Shown here piece by piece: positions 10,438-20,764 of a DNA stretch of 64,000 bases. This DNA comes from Bemisia tabaci (taxonomy: Eukaryota; Arthropoda; Insecta; Hemiptera; Aleyrodidae). Numbering within the stretch: the stretch's first letter is position 1; the number at the start of each line of letters is the position of its first letter. The stretch is taken from the NCBI RefSeq assembly GCF_918797505.1, contig NC_092801.1, positions 28,798,477-28,862,476 on the forward strand. Reading direction: 5' to 3'. The notes beneath the pieces were generated by a model. That model saw only the letters and a list, made by a program, of their open reading frames with translations, was not told the DNA's origin and made no database searches. The translations under genes and the position numbers were made by a program.

Positions 10438-10632
10438 TGTATTTAGGTGTTTAAATATCTCCACTGCTATATTTTAATATTCCAAAGGAGAACAGATCAA
10501 GATTTTTTCAGAATTCCATCCAGGCAGAGTAGGAAAATCAAGGAAATTTATAGACTTGACGTAGACAAGTTCTTTATTTAAAAAATTAAGTAAGACAGGA
10601 AGCCTGTGACATCGCAAACCAAGATACTTGGT
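10438..10632 (+). mobile_element. Family B repeat, copy 3
   Basis: GGTGTTTAAATATCTCCACT at the left and GACAGGAAGCCTGTGACATC then GCAAACCAAGATACTTGG at the right. A further B left end in reverse orientation lies at 10240-10272, so B pieces surround the V element at 10283-10402. Confidence 0.6.
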
Positions 10633-10984
10633 ATGGGAGTTTTACCATCCTTATTTCCTCTTCGAAATGTCATGCGGAAAATGAATCAAACAAGAGGGAA
10701 TCTGGAAATCAACTCCTCGACAATACACATGACTTTACAATTAGAATTGTTCAAAAACTTTGAGATGCCGAAGACTTCTTCGACTTTGACGTGCGAGGTG
10801 CGGATTCGCAACAGAGAGCGGACTCTCGGTCAGATTTGGGAGAAAAGTTAATTAAAAGAATTGATTCAGTTTTTCCTGTCGTCGGATGTGTTGCTAATAT
10901 AACTTTGGAAGCACCAGTAGAAATAAGACAAACGGAACCAACACAGCAAGTAAATAGAGAGTAGGAAAGGATGTGCGTTGATAA

Positions 10985-11055
10985 CGGCGCAGAGATACAA
11001 CTATTCGTACTTGGTTGATGTCCGTGTTGCGTCTGCAAAATTGAAGGCGCGACGG
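10985..11055 (-). repeat. Family C dispersed repeat, reversed copy
   Basis: Reading on the minus strand gives CGCCTTCAATTTTGCAGACG, then CACGGACATC and AGTTGTATCTCTGCGCCG, matching 57988-58056 closely, better than the other C copies do. Confidence 0.6.
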
Positions 11056-11121
11056 TGCACAGTATTAGTCAACTAGACTTGGTTTGAGCTTTAAACACCG
11101 CAAACGAGATACATGATATGC

Positions 11122-11378
11122 TACAGTACTAAGTAAAAACGCCGTATGAACACTCGAGAGTTGCCAAATTTCCCCAGAGTAATAGTTAAGTATTTTTTTA
11201 AGGAAAATTACTTATATTATTCCTTGAAATTTTCAGGTATTTTAGATCAAATTGCGAAAAAATCGCCCGAAAAATTTGAAGCAAAACATTCAAAAAATTT
11301 CCAGTTAATTCGATTTCATTGAGGGATATCTGGCAACGTCTGAAGGCTCATACGGCTTTTTTCCTCAGCAAGGCAGTA
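11122..11378. mobile_element. Family E fold-back MITE, copy 4
   Basis: GTACTAAGTAAAAACGCCGT at the left and TACGGCTTTTTTCCTCAGCA at the right, with GAACACTCGAGAGTTGCC and GGCAACGTCTGAAGG inside the arms. Confidence 0.75.
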
Positions 11379-11379
11379 T

Positions 11380-12265
11380 GGTAGTTTCACCCTCGATATC
11401 GAATATCGCACCTGGAAAAGTCGATCTCGGCGTGGTCGAAAGTGAGCCGGGAAACTTTCTCAGACGACTTGGAGAAGTTCATAACTTCTGGTGAAACAAT
11501 GATGCGTTTATAGCACCGGGCGACGCCGTGTTTGACGACTTTTCGGCGCTCGCGGGGAATTCGGAGAGAGACAGACGGAAAGAAACGAGGAGGAAGGGAG
11601 GGGAGGGTCATTAGCTTTGTGGAAGAGGAACAGAAGCCGCGGAAGCCATTGATTCCAATTCCGCGATCCGGGACTCACCTCACGAAAGTTTAGTTGTAAA
11701 ATTGAGGTAAGCCGTTAACCATACCCGAAGCCACCCTCTTAAAGCATTTGAAAATAAAGGCGACGACGGTCAGTGGGTTTTGGTTTCGTTGATCGAATTT
11801 CGTTTTAGTAGTTTTCTAATTCCTTGCTCGTCCGAGTTGTTTTACTTGATTTTCAAGATCAACTGAAATACGATTGTAATTTTTGAAATAGGAAATGAGA
11901 GGGATTGGAGGAGAGCAGTGTTCGAAAACTCACCTTTGAGTTTCGGGAGCCATGTGGCGCATCAAGCTCGATTTTTACGGGCCATTGAAAATGTTTAAGG
12001 GGCCAAATTCACTTTTTGCCTGTACATTACGGCGCATTAAGTGAAAAGTTAGTGGCAAGATATTTTAGTTGCAGAATTAGTAGTTGTAACTTGGGAGAGA
12101 TTTCGAGGGGGGGGGGGGTAATTTTTTAGGGGCCATGTTGGCGCTGAGCCTTCATTTTTTAGGCGCCATGACCGATTTGCGCTCCTGGGTTTGCGGCATT
12201 GCAGACTAACCGTCATGCTATATTTTTGAAATATAGAACTACTCAACTTCAGTTCTTAAAAACTT
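11380..12265. other. Spacer, no gene recognised
   Basis: Unique sequence. A G homopolymer of 11 lies at about 12108-12118. Two GGGGCCAT-like words occur near 11990 and 12130. The 74-codon minus-strand frame at 11387-11611 shows no domain. Confidence 0.4.
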
Positions 12266-12269
12266 CCAT

Positions 12270-12395
12270 TATTTCGATTCTCTGTCCGAAACAAACTCTG
12301 AGAGAACTTCAAAGAATGATGTTGTTTTGTCCTCCGGTACAGAAATAAAATTGGAGCGGACATTTTCGAATACCGCAAACGAAAAATGTGGCTTA
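12270..12395 (-). mobile_element. Family B fragment, reversed
   Basis: Minus-strand reading shows TTTGCGGTATTCGAAAATGT, GCTCCAATTTTATTTCTG and the ATCATTCTTTGAAGTT core. The other arm is missing. Confidence 0.55.
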
Positions 12396-12875
12396 GGAGT
12401 TTTTGTACCTCATGAAAATAATCCGTTGTCGTTTTATCATCTCCCAAAGCCGAGATGTCGGCTTTGTGTCATGGCGCTAGTGAAGCTCTTTAGCGTATTA
12501 GACGTTTATCGCGGATTTCGGGTTTCCTATCAACACATTTGTACCACGGAAGGATAACCAATCCTGTATTGACATCTCCAAGAACCCTAAAAAAAAGAAA
12601 AGAAAAACCCAAAGAAAAGTAAAACATGTGGATATAAAGTATAATTTCATCAGGGAACTGATAGAACAAAACCCAGTCACTGTCAAATTTATTCCAAGTA
12701 AAGAACCGTAACCATAACCATAACCTTTTTTAAATAATAAAAACAGGGATAGAAAACAACATCTATTTTGACACAAACTATAACTATGACGACTACGTTT
12801 GGATTAAATCCAACAGTTTTACCGTCTATATGTTTCTCCATGGAGATATGTCCTTTTACGGACTAGCCAGAAATC

Positions 12876-13003
12876 GGACGTATTCCTACCAAACGGAACT
12901 TTACATACATTACGACGTGAGACCTGTTATGCATATTTTCTTACGGGTCTCAGGGCTCATGTCTTACTGCACATAGTTCCCCTCGGCAGAAATACGCCAG
13001 ATT
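12876..13003. mobile_element. Family V palindromic MITE, copy 3
   Basis: TCGGACGTATTCCTACCAAA pairs with CTCGGCAGAAATACGCCAGA. The internal blocks GACCTGTTATGCAT and GGGTCTCAGGGCTCATGTC match copies 1 and 4. It lies next to a J-type end at 13008-13035 (TATTGCAAAATGCAGTCCAA). Confidence 0.85.
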
Positions 13004-13199
13004 GTTGTTCCCTATTGCAAAATGCAGTCCAATTGTCGCCGGTACTCGTCCAGAATTATTATGATACCCTCCTCCAACTCAACGCGATCAGGACACGGGA
13101 TTACCGAAGACGGAAGTAAAATACAGTGCAGGAGTTGTACCGAAACCACAGTACACGATTCCGAAACCCACGATAAACGCAAATGTGAACACATCGAGG

Positions 13200-13430
13200 A
13201 AGCCTTGCAAGCGGAGGGCCCTGCGTTTCCTTATGATTCGGGGGGGGGGGGGCAAGGGGGGCAGGGGGGGTGGGGGGGCAAGGGGGGGGGGCAAAAACAC
13301 CCGGAGCGCTACCCGCTACCGCGCTATCGGTTTCTGATAAAAACATTGAGGCAGGCTAACGGAAGAACCACGCCGCGGGGAGTTGGGCAGGGGCAGGGGG
13401 AGGATTCGCTCCATTGAAAGTTCGCCTCTG
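13200..13430 (+). other. G-run cluster, possible G-quadruplex
   Basis: 13239-13291 carries several G tracts of six or more bases separated by CAA, CA and T, strongly guanine-skewed on the + strand. Six-frame translation gives Gly- or Pro-rich frames that are only a product of the runs. The sequence could fold as a quadruplex, or the run lengths could be assembly error. Confidence 0.5.
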
Positions 13431-13534
13431 TTTAGTAGAACGGGGCAATTACACCACCGAATCAATGAGAGCTTCACCGCGTTGCCAGAATGTGCGTGTT
13501 ATTCGGAATTTCTCGGAGCGGGCGCGGTTTATTG

Positions 13535-13843
13535 TAGAGTCCCTTTAAACTGAGAGTAAGGACAATGCGATTCGATTTCTGATTGGTTCCCGTATTTTAG
13601 GCCTTCACAGTGTCGCAAACGGGAATAAAGATTACACGTTCACCGATTGCAAAGATTATAAACAGGTATGGACCGGGGAATTGGGGGTACGGCGAGGAAC
13701 AAATGGAATGAGAGAAGGAACGGAGAGAGGAATTTGAGAACGGGCTGATCAAAGATTACGAAAATTTTTATTGTGTAATCTTTATTCCCGTTTGTGACTC
13801 CATTAGGGGAATTTGTCTTAACTCTCAGTATAAAGGGACTCTA
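13535..13843. mobile_element. Family S hAT-type MITE, copy 1, with 8-bp duplication
   Basis: TAGAGTCCCTTTAAACTGAG at the left pairs with the right end CTCAGTATAAAGGGACTCTA. Flanks are GTTTATTG (13527-13534) and GTTTATTT (13844-13851), matching at seven of eight positions. TAGAG-like termini with 8-bp duplications are typical of hAT elements. Arms also carry CAAACGGGAATAAAGATTAC. No transposase. Confidence 0.85.
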
Positions 13844-14089
13844 GTTTATTTGAACATCCAATTCACACTCAAAAATAAAAACGTCGAATGGGACCGCCAT
13901 TTAGACAGTGAAAATACCTGAACGCGTATAAATCGCCTTCAATTTGATGTGATGCAACACAACAACATGGGCCTTAGAAAAGGTGCTCGCCTGATAAATA
14001 AACTCCATTTTGCAATAAGAAACCATAATTTTAGACTCATTTTAGAAGCAACGCATATGTTATGTCAATGGCAAAACTTACAAACCACC

Positions 14090-14300
14090 CCTTTCTCGGT
14101 TTGCGACACTTCCTGTCATACTTTATTTTTTCATCGGAAAACAACTCAACGTACATTCTTGAAAACTTTTGTGATTTCTCTTCTTTCTGCAAGGAAAATA
14201 TGTGAAAACTTCAGAGAATGATACAGATTTATTCTCTCTCAGAAAAATGGAGGGGGCGGCCGAGATTTTTAAACGCCACAAACGAGAAACGTGATCTTGT
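14090..14300 (-). mobile_element. Family B repeat, reversed copy
   Basis: On the plus strand the copy starts GGTTTGCGACACTTCCTGTC then ATACTTTATTTTTT and ends GATTTTTAAACGCCACAAAC, so the element lies in reverse. The two ends are diverged inverted repeats. Confidence 0.6.
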
Positions 14301-15585
14301 AATTTCACCGTCGATTTGTAACATTGATTGTTAAGTTTGACGCTACGCGATATCGCTCTAAATGTTGGGAATGCCGTACTTGCGAAGAGAGCCGTAAGTG
14401 CAAAGATGAAGTTTTAAGAAAACGGGCTCAGAAGCTTCTGACCGGAAAATGTTATTGAAAGAAGCCTCTATTCTTTGTCAAATTGCCACCAATCATCCGG
14501 AAGATTGTAAGAAATCATTTGGATGATCAAAAATGTTTATTTCAACCATTTAAAAAGGGTATTTTTCATTTTCATGTTAGGCTAGTGTTGGGCAAAACAG
14601 CCGTAAGTTCTTTATTCTGCATACTTTTGTGACTGCGTTTTGGACACACAACAAACACATTTTAAATTTAGAAATTGGCAGCAAAGGTCGCCATTTTACT
14701 TGAAAGTAGTGCTCTCGTTGGCGCTCTGGCAGGAAATTATTTTTTACGGCTGTTTTGTCTGAAACTACATAAATTATTCCGCACTTATACGGTTTTCTCA
14801 CGTGTTTCGTTTTCATACAAATAAGACAAATTGTGCTGTTTCTGGCGTTTCAGTGATTTTATCTGACAGAGATTAGACGCATTATGAAGGAAACTCGATT
14901 TCGAAACGGGCTTTTGACAGAAAAAAACCAAATCACATTTACAAACAGTATATTCAGAGATCCTGCTCTTCTTTCACACAGTTAGAAGGTCACTTTCGGA
15001 AGATAATGCTTGGATTCACTTGATGATAGCCCATGACGCATTAAGTGACAATCTAGCGAACCCAATTTGTAAAAAATCGCATAAGAAAGTGCTAACTCCG
15101 ACAAAACGAATTTATTTGACTTTAAATTTTCCCCAATTTATTGATTGATTTTTGTTCATTTGTAAACTTAGCACTAATCAAGTGAAATAAAAATCAAAGG
15201 AATGGAGTTACTTTTATTTTTGCCATATAGCTATTGTTTTTTTAGGAAAAATTCCATCATCTTCAGAAATTACTTACCAAACTTGACTTCCGTCGAATAA
15301 TCAATCACTCACTAGTATTGAACTCGGTTACTCGTTTTAGTAAAATTGACCAATTTTTAGCAGAGAGGAGCAGCAGCTCCGTTCGGAAAAAAGGTAACTT
15401 TTGATTACATCTGAACTTTGCCTGTCATTATATTATTGTCCGCCGAAAGTTCAAAGTCGAAGAAAACAAGGTAGAATGTAAAGACAAGCCTTGAGCTTTG
15501 TTTCAGACTTGAGAGGAATACAAATGTAAATCTGTTTTTCTCGATTCGATCTTGGCGATTCTCGACGGCGAACCTTTAATAATGC
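14300..15585. other. Spacer with a small inverted repeat
   Basis: CAAAACAGCCGTAA at 14593-14606 is exactly complemented by TTACGGCTGTTTTG at 14744-14757, enclosing 137 bp. This could be a very small TIR element, but I see no target duplication and no second copy. The remainder is unassigned AT-rich sequence. Confidence 0.4.
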
Positions 15586-15587
15586 TT

Positions 15588-15735
15588 ATCTCGGTTGCGT
15601 TCTTTCGAAATCCCTGCTCCTATTTTTTTTTTTTTAAAGGAGACTGAACCAACACCACAACTTGAAATTTTTACGAAGTAATCTTAATAAGGAGAAGAAA
15701 TAACACTGACATTTTTTAAGAAATGACATTCAGTA
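15588..15735 (+). mobile_element. Family B fragment
   Basis: TATCTCGGTTGCGTTCTTTC, then CCCTGCTCCTATTT with a T run and AAAGGAGACTGAACC. The right arm is not visible. Confidence 0.5.
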
Positions 15736-16093
15736 GTTTTCCAAGCAGAAAATGATGTTTTACAGGAGGTCTGCAAAGCCTCGATCAACGCATTTATGCA
15801 GTTTCACCATCGATTCGGTTCTTTTCACTCAAACCGGGTTCTAATATCTAAAATGTGTGTTAATTCATTTATTGCCCATGAAACACGATCAAAAGAGAGT
15901 CCTCAAAAATGCTCGTCAATGGCATTGTCGACTGTTAGCCTCTTATACATTTTCGAGCTGACGATCTTTGAAGGTAACCGATTAATTTGGGACACATGAT
16001 AAATCAGGTCTTGAGATTTGCAAAAAATTAAGTGCAAAACTGGCTGAGATATTACAAAATTAGTGCTACTTTGAGAGCTCCACTTTGATCAAA

Positions 16094-16344
16094 TGCTGTC
16101 GTGCAACGCAAAAACGCCGCAAACGCCATTTTATATTTTTTGGAAACATTGTATATCATAGCAGAAAACCTTGTGTACCTTGGGACAATATTTTTATAGA
16201 ATTTGTTTGCAAGTGCTATCAAAAACTTAACCTGAAAATTGGAGGTGCATGGGTAAAACGGTTTATATGTTATAAAGTGTTAAGTTCCACAAAACGAGGG
16301 AAAATCTTGATGGAGATTCGGCGTTCTCGCTTAGCACGGCAGTA
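16094..16344. mobile_element. Family F element, uninterrupted reference copy
   Basis: TGCTGTCGTGCAACGCAAAA at the left and GGCGTTCTCGCTTAGCACGG at the right. The interior ACTTAACCTGAAAATTGGAG matches the split copy at 9064-9802 and supplies its empty site. No significant frame. Confidence 0.8.
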
Positions 16345-16860
16345 TGATACGGGCTTATTGCTTTCATCGCCATATATCAGGTTCGTTGCTCAAAATTTGA
16401 CAGAATTTACGCGGTGAATGTACACAATAGGTAAGAAAGTAACATGATTTACTCCCGATGTTTAAAAAAAGACATTAAAGCTCATAAATCGGCAGCATTG
16501 CAGCGGGCCACTCAGAGCTTGCGGTCAGCGGCTGCAATTAGCTGAAATGTCGAGATTTCAAATTTCGGCCGCGGTTAATGTTTCACTCGAGAGCTGTAAA
16601 TGTCTTGTCCTCCCTTCCCCAACTTTACGTTACCCATCCCCTACCCCACCCGACCCTGCAAACGGGGACCGCAGTGCAAAAAACGGACCTTCGTTCCTGA
16701 TCGCTCTTCACAGATGTTGCCACATTCGGAACCGAATTCATTCAAACAGACAATATCTGCGGTCGCTCATAATCGTTTCTCGAACAGCCACTTCTCCCAA
16801 ATGTAAAATTTAACTCATAAATTGATGCACGCTCAAAGTGATATTCAATATTATTTGGGA
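16345..16860. other. Spacer, nothing recognised
   Basis: Single-copy sequence. Two overlapping frames (68 and 88 codons, 16547-16813) have no recognisable domain and no start context to favour either. Confidence 0.35.
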
Positions 16861-16864
16861 AGGT

Positions 16865-17215
16865 ATAGAGAGTTTCTCGATTCACATGAATCGATCGACA
16901 TGAAACGGTCGACGAGTACCGATCGACACCAAATCGATTGACAAATGATCAGTTGACAACTGGTGTCGATTTGATCTACATGATTCGATCAATGCTCAGA
17001 TTGTAGATCAATGCATTTGTCGATTGATTTACGGAATTGTTGATCGATTCACGGATTTTTCGACGAATTATGTCGATCAGCATACTTTTTTATTTTCCGA
17101 TCGCTGCATGCCAATCAAATCGACAACAGTTTTTTAATCATTTGTCAATCGATTCAAGTTGTTATTCCTCGATCGATTTATGCCGATCAAATCCATAATC
17201 CATAAAAATCAATAA
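16865..17215. repeat. Family T CGATCGA-rich region, copy 1
   Basis: Dense in short palindromic words such as TCGATCGACATGA, TCGATTGA and ATCGATTCA on both strands, organised as a diverged fold-back. It resembles the better-preserved copy at 34197-34646. Not coding. Confidence 0.6.
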
Positions 17216-17289
17216 ATCCATAAGTTTGTCCCGAGCTTTTATTTAACATTTTGCTGATTTACCACATTTTTGACCGTCCATGGAGAGAG

Positions 17290-17396
17290 GAATCCCAGCT
17301 CACGAAGCACCCGTCCCCTCCAAAAATCTATACATTTCCATAGGTTAAAATGGAGAAAAGACAGTGTTGCCAAATTGCTGGATCCGCCAATGAATG
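17290..17396. mobile_element. Family K element, right part
   Basis: TACATTTCCATAGGTTAAAA then GTTGCCAAATTGCTGGATCC, matching the right half of the complete K element at 38185-38337. The left terminus GGCGGATCCAGC is not found here. Confidence 0.6.
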
Positions 17397-17399
17397 TTA

Positions 17400-17868
17400 A
17401 TTCGCCCGATCTTGACTTTCGTCTCATCCGATTGCTAAGATATTTGATCGGTAAATCTTCCAAATATATATTCTCTGAAAAACCAAATCGCTAAGTAACG
17501 CAAAATGTTTGATCATCAAGGATGTTCGAAATGTTGAGCCTCATTTTACTCATGTTGTAACGGTTTTCTCCAGTTACTAAGAATCAAACGCGTCCTCGCG
17601 ACCTCGTCTTACGAGACTCATTACGGCTCTTCGAGGCGAACTCGAGGTTTAACTTGGTTCGACTATGAAATTAGCTCATATGAAAATAAAGCTAATTACT
17701 CTCAAAGAGCTGAAATTAATTCAAGTTGATTCACCTTTCGTTTCAAAGTTCGAAGCGTCGCGTCGCACACTGGACGGAGTCAAAACAGTCCGAGTCTGGA
17801 CAAAATCTGGAAACTTTTAAAACCCATATTTCCAAAAATATGGAACCAAAAAGTTCAAAAGTCCTTCA
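17400..17868. other. Single-copy spacer
   Basis: No repeat partner in the window. 17580-17780 is less AT-rich than its surroundings, contains CTCGAGG and TCGAAGCGTCGCG words, and could be conserved non-coding DNA. That needs a cross-species comparison. Confidence 0.3.
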
Positions 17869-17870
17869 AT

Positions 17871-18099
17871 GGAGATGTTGCATGTGTGAGGAATTTTCAA
17901 TTTGACTATCGATTCTTTCGTAAAAGTTCGCGAGAAACACGATGGTGCCACTAGTTCTCTCTGAAATCAACTCCTAAGCTCAAAAAAAGCTCGCAAGTTG
18001 AGGCCAAAATGGAGGGGATAGCTCACGCTATCTTGAGAGTCCACCTCTACATCAAGACAAACTCTCCATGCAAAGATAGGGAGCAAATACATTGACAGG
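17871..18099. mobile_element. Family G element, left half (split by the 9-kb element)
   Basis: GGAGATGTTGCATGTGTGAG through GCAAATACATTGACAGG, colinear with 9168-9400 and 38341-38570. It then stops abruptly at the terminus of the 9-kb element. The other half resumes at 27174. Confidence 0.85.
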
Positions 18100-19595
18100 C
18101 TCCCTAGTAAAAATAAAATGCCCTTAGTGCGTTCGGAGTGCACTCCGAGTGCACTCCGAACGCACTAAGTGTGTAGTGTGAGAGTGGGTGCGCTTCGAGT
18201 GCACTCGGGGTGCACTCGAGGTGCTCTCGAGGTGCGTCCGAGGTGCCTCTGAGGTGTGTCCGAATCCACCGACGGGTCGAGGATACCTTTCCATTGTATC
18301 CGCGCCGGGTTCTTACCTGGCGGCGTGACCCTTGATGATCTACTGGTGGCGAATAATTTGCGAACCAATTTTTTTAATATTTGAAAATTGTCCGTTTATT
18401 TCAACGGATTCGGATTCAGCTTGCAATCCTGATGAAAAATATGTATACTTTTGGGTAGATATATTGATAAGTTTGCGACCCAGAAATAGAAAAAATGCAA
18501 TGCGAAGCATTTTAAGAGCACGGAAGAAATGCGCGGGTTTTGTAATTCAATAACTTACAGTTATACTTACTTTTAACTATACATATTTTTCATCAGGATT
18601 GCAAGCTGAATCTGAATCCGTCGAAATAAAAGGAAAATTTACAAACGTTTAAAAAAATTGGTCCGCAAATTTTGGGCTCCCAATAGACTTGAGGACCGTT
18701 GACAGGTAAAGATCCGGCATCGACACAATGAGGAGAATGCCACGGTGAGCCAGGCCTGGATCCAGGAGCTCCTCGCCGAGATTTAGACGTTGATTCTATG
18801 TTTGCCCCAAAAATGTTCTAATTTTTACGGCGTCTAATTTGACTGCCCAGACTTATACATGTATTTTCGGCTTCGAATGACATGTAATGGCTCTCTTGTT
18901 AAAACTTTTAAATTTCACGCCGAACTCAATGATCGCATCGATAATTACCGAATGCGACTCTTTAGTGAAGCATTTGCGTTGTTTTCGTTTGACGTGGGAA
19001 CTTTCCCGCTTATCAAGTCACCACAGCATTGATTTTACGATAGAAATGTGCAACATGAGAATCCTCAACATTTTCCGTTTTTTTACGTTACTGTTATTAT
19101 TTAGTGAAAATCGGTTCAATTGATCGAATCTACTGAAGAAAAAGTTAAATCTATTTAATAACTTATCCAAGAGATGCACCTGTTGGCCGATGGTGCGCTT
19201 TATGAAGCACTTAACACGTTAGCCATATATTTTGCATGGGGTGGGGTGATTTCCAAATAATAACGCAGAATTATGTTTCTTTGGAGAAATTTTCCTTCAA
19301 GGAGGAGGGGAGTGCAGACTGCAGACCCTCTGGACCAGGCCTCTTTCACGTCACGTCACTAAGCAAAAAAAATAAAAATGACCCAATCCGAGGGAAGTTT
19401 CCTTCGTTGAGAGTACTCTCTCTTCTATTCTCTTCTTATTACGATTGTGCTCACTGCCTCCTCGACGAATGTTGATGAGCTAGGCTAAAATTTTTTCGGA
19501 TCAACCTCTCACAGCCAATTTTTCGATTTTCAAGGGTAGCACAAGCGGGAACGGTTCTTGTAGACACCCGTGCGGTAATTTCAAAAATGGTGAAA
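18100..19595 (+). repeat. Left 1.5-kb terminal inverted repeat
   Basis: In order: terminus, 47-bp palindrome (18123-18169), minisatellite (18189-18262), an internal fold-back (18400-18445 against 18580-18630, core GCTTGCAATCCTGATGAAAA), then unique sequence. Differences from the other arm include a G for A in CAAGCGGGAACGG and one-base changes in three homopolymers. The 73- and 78-codon frames here recur in the right arm and show no known domain. Confidence 0.85.
18123..18262 (+). repeat. Subterminal palindrome and minisatellite, left end
   Basis: 18123-18169 is a 47-bp near-perfect palindrome (CTTAGTGCGTTCGGAGTGCA inward, mirrored outward). 18189-18262 has about seven 11-12-bp units related to TGCACTCGAGG. 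Arrays of short subterminal repeats are transposase-binding sites in several DNA transposon groups, so this is a plausible binding array. That role is inference. Confidence 0.7.
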
Positions 19596-19599
19596 AAAA

Positions 19600-19668
19600 T
19601 GTAATGGTGAATGAAATGTAATGGCTCTCTTGTTAAAACATTCATATTTCGCGCCGAATGAATAATCT
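19600..19668 (+). repeat. Direct copy of an internal TIR segment
   Basis: ATGTAATGGCTCTCTTGTTA with AAACATTC and CGCGCCGAA matches 18880-18940 in the left arm in the same orientation. It lies just inside the arm boundary, so it may mark an internal deletion or recombination point. Confidence 0.6.
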
Positions 19669-19679
19669 AGTGTTAACAA

Positions 19680-19888
19680 TTTCCTTCGATGTAATGTTAA
19701 ATTTTGAGGAACGCAATGAATATCCTTTCTTGAAAGTTTCAAAAACTGTAGGTGAAATTGCGAAGAAAATTATAGAAAAAATCGGAAGATAAATATTCAA
19801 CAATTTTCCCGAGAATTTATGATTCACCGATGGAAAGTTTGAGACACCTGAAGGTTCATACGGCGTTTTTCCTTGACACGACAGTATA
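19680..19888 (+). mobile_element. Family E right part inside the 9-kb element
   Basis: Ends GGTTCATACGGCGTTTTTCC then TTGACACGACAGTA. The left terminus is missing, replaced by the TIR-derived segment at 19600-19668. Confidence 0.65.
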
Positions 19889-20371
19889 GGCTCCTTGGCT
19901 CCTGCTATCACAGTGACCGAACCGAACGGCGCTGCGGGAAAAGGGATGTTTTCCAGTGTCGGTGTCTGACTCACTCAGTCGCGGTCGTCGGTGAGTCAAT
20001 TTTTCTTCTCCCAAATACTCCCAAATACGTATGAGCCGTGCCACAGGAGCCTAGAAGGGGAATGTTTGCATTAGACCGAGTTTTCCGATCCAAATTTACC
20101 TGCATCAGTGGTGCAAGAACTTGCACGAGACATTGGAAAAGTAGGTGCGGCAAAGTACAGAAATGCTTCATGAATTGCACACTTGCGTGATTGTAATTTG
20201 TGTGCGTGTGTGTGCAAATACAAAATGATTGAAAAAAAAATTTAAAAATATAATTTAATAGGAAAAAGTAAAATGAGGGGTCTTCATTGCTGTGACATCC
20301 GAGACTAAAGAATGGCGAATATTTTGCAACTAAAAGACACCCCACAGTATTTTCCATCAAACACTGGAGCT

Positions 20372-20376
20372 CACTG

Positions 20377-20424
<48 letters not shown>

Positions 20425-20763
20425 GGGATCTAGAGTCCAGACTCTTGAAAACAAAAAGGACTCTTGATTCAATCAGATTTAAGCTTAAATCAAATGGAAA
20501 TCCGCTCAAATTAAGAGGCTTGGTTCTTGATTTAAGCTTGATAAAGCATCACTGGAATAACAACACATTGGATCTAGAGTCCAGACTCTTGAAAACATTG
20601 ACAAGAAAAAGGACTCTTGATTCAATCATCAAAAGGAAATCCGCTCAAATTAGGAGGCTTGGTTCTTGATTCAAGCTTAAATCTGATGGAATCAAGAGTA
20701 CTTTTTCTTGTCAATGTTTTTACGAGTCTGGACTCTAGATCCAATGTGTTTTTTTTCCAGTAA
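20372..20763. mobile_element. Family D, truncated plus complete copy in tandem, with A43 run
   Basis: 20372-20545 is a left arm whose outer end is replaced by an A run of 43 (20379-20421). 20550-20763 is a full palindrome starting CACTGGAATAACAACACATT and ending with a T run and CCAG. The first unit reads through the same GATCTAGAGTCCAGACTC and AAATCCGCTCAAATTA blocks. The A run probably expanded from the A-rich terminus of the element. Confidence 0.75.
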
Positions 20764-20764
20764 G

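Noticed and set aside
20379..20421. A43 run as the tail of a processed transcript
   Set aside because: It sits at the A-rich terminus of a family D arm, which explains it without retrotransposition.
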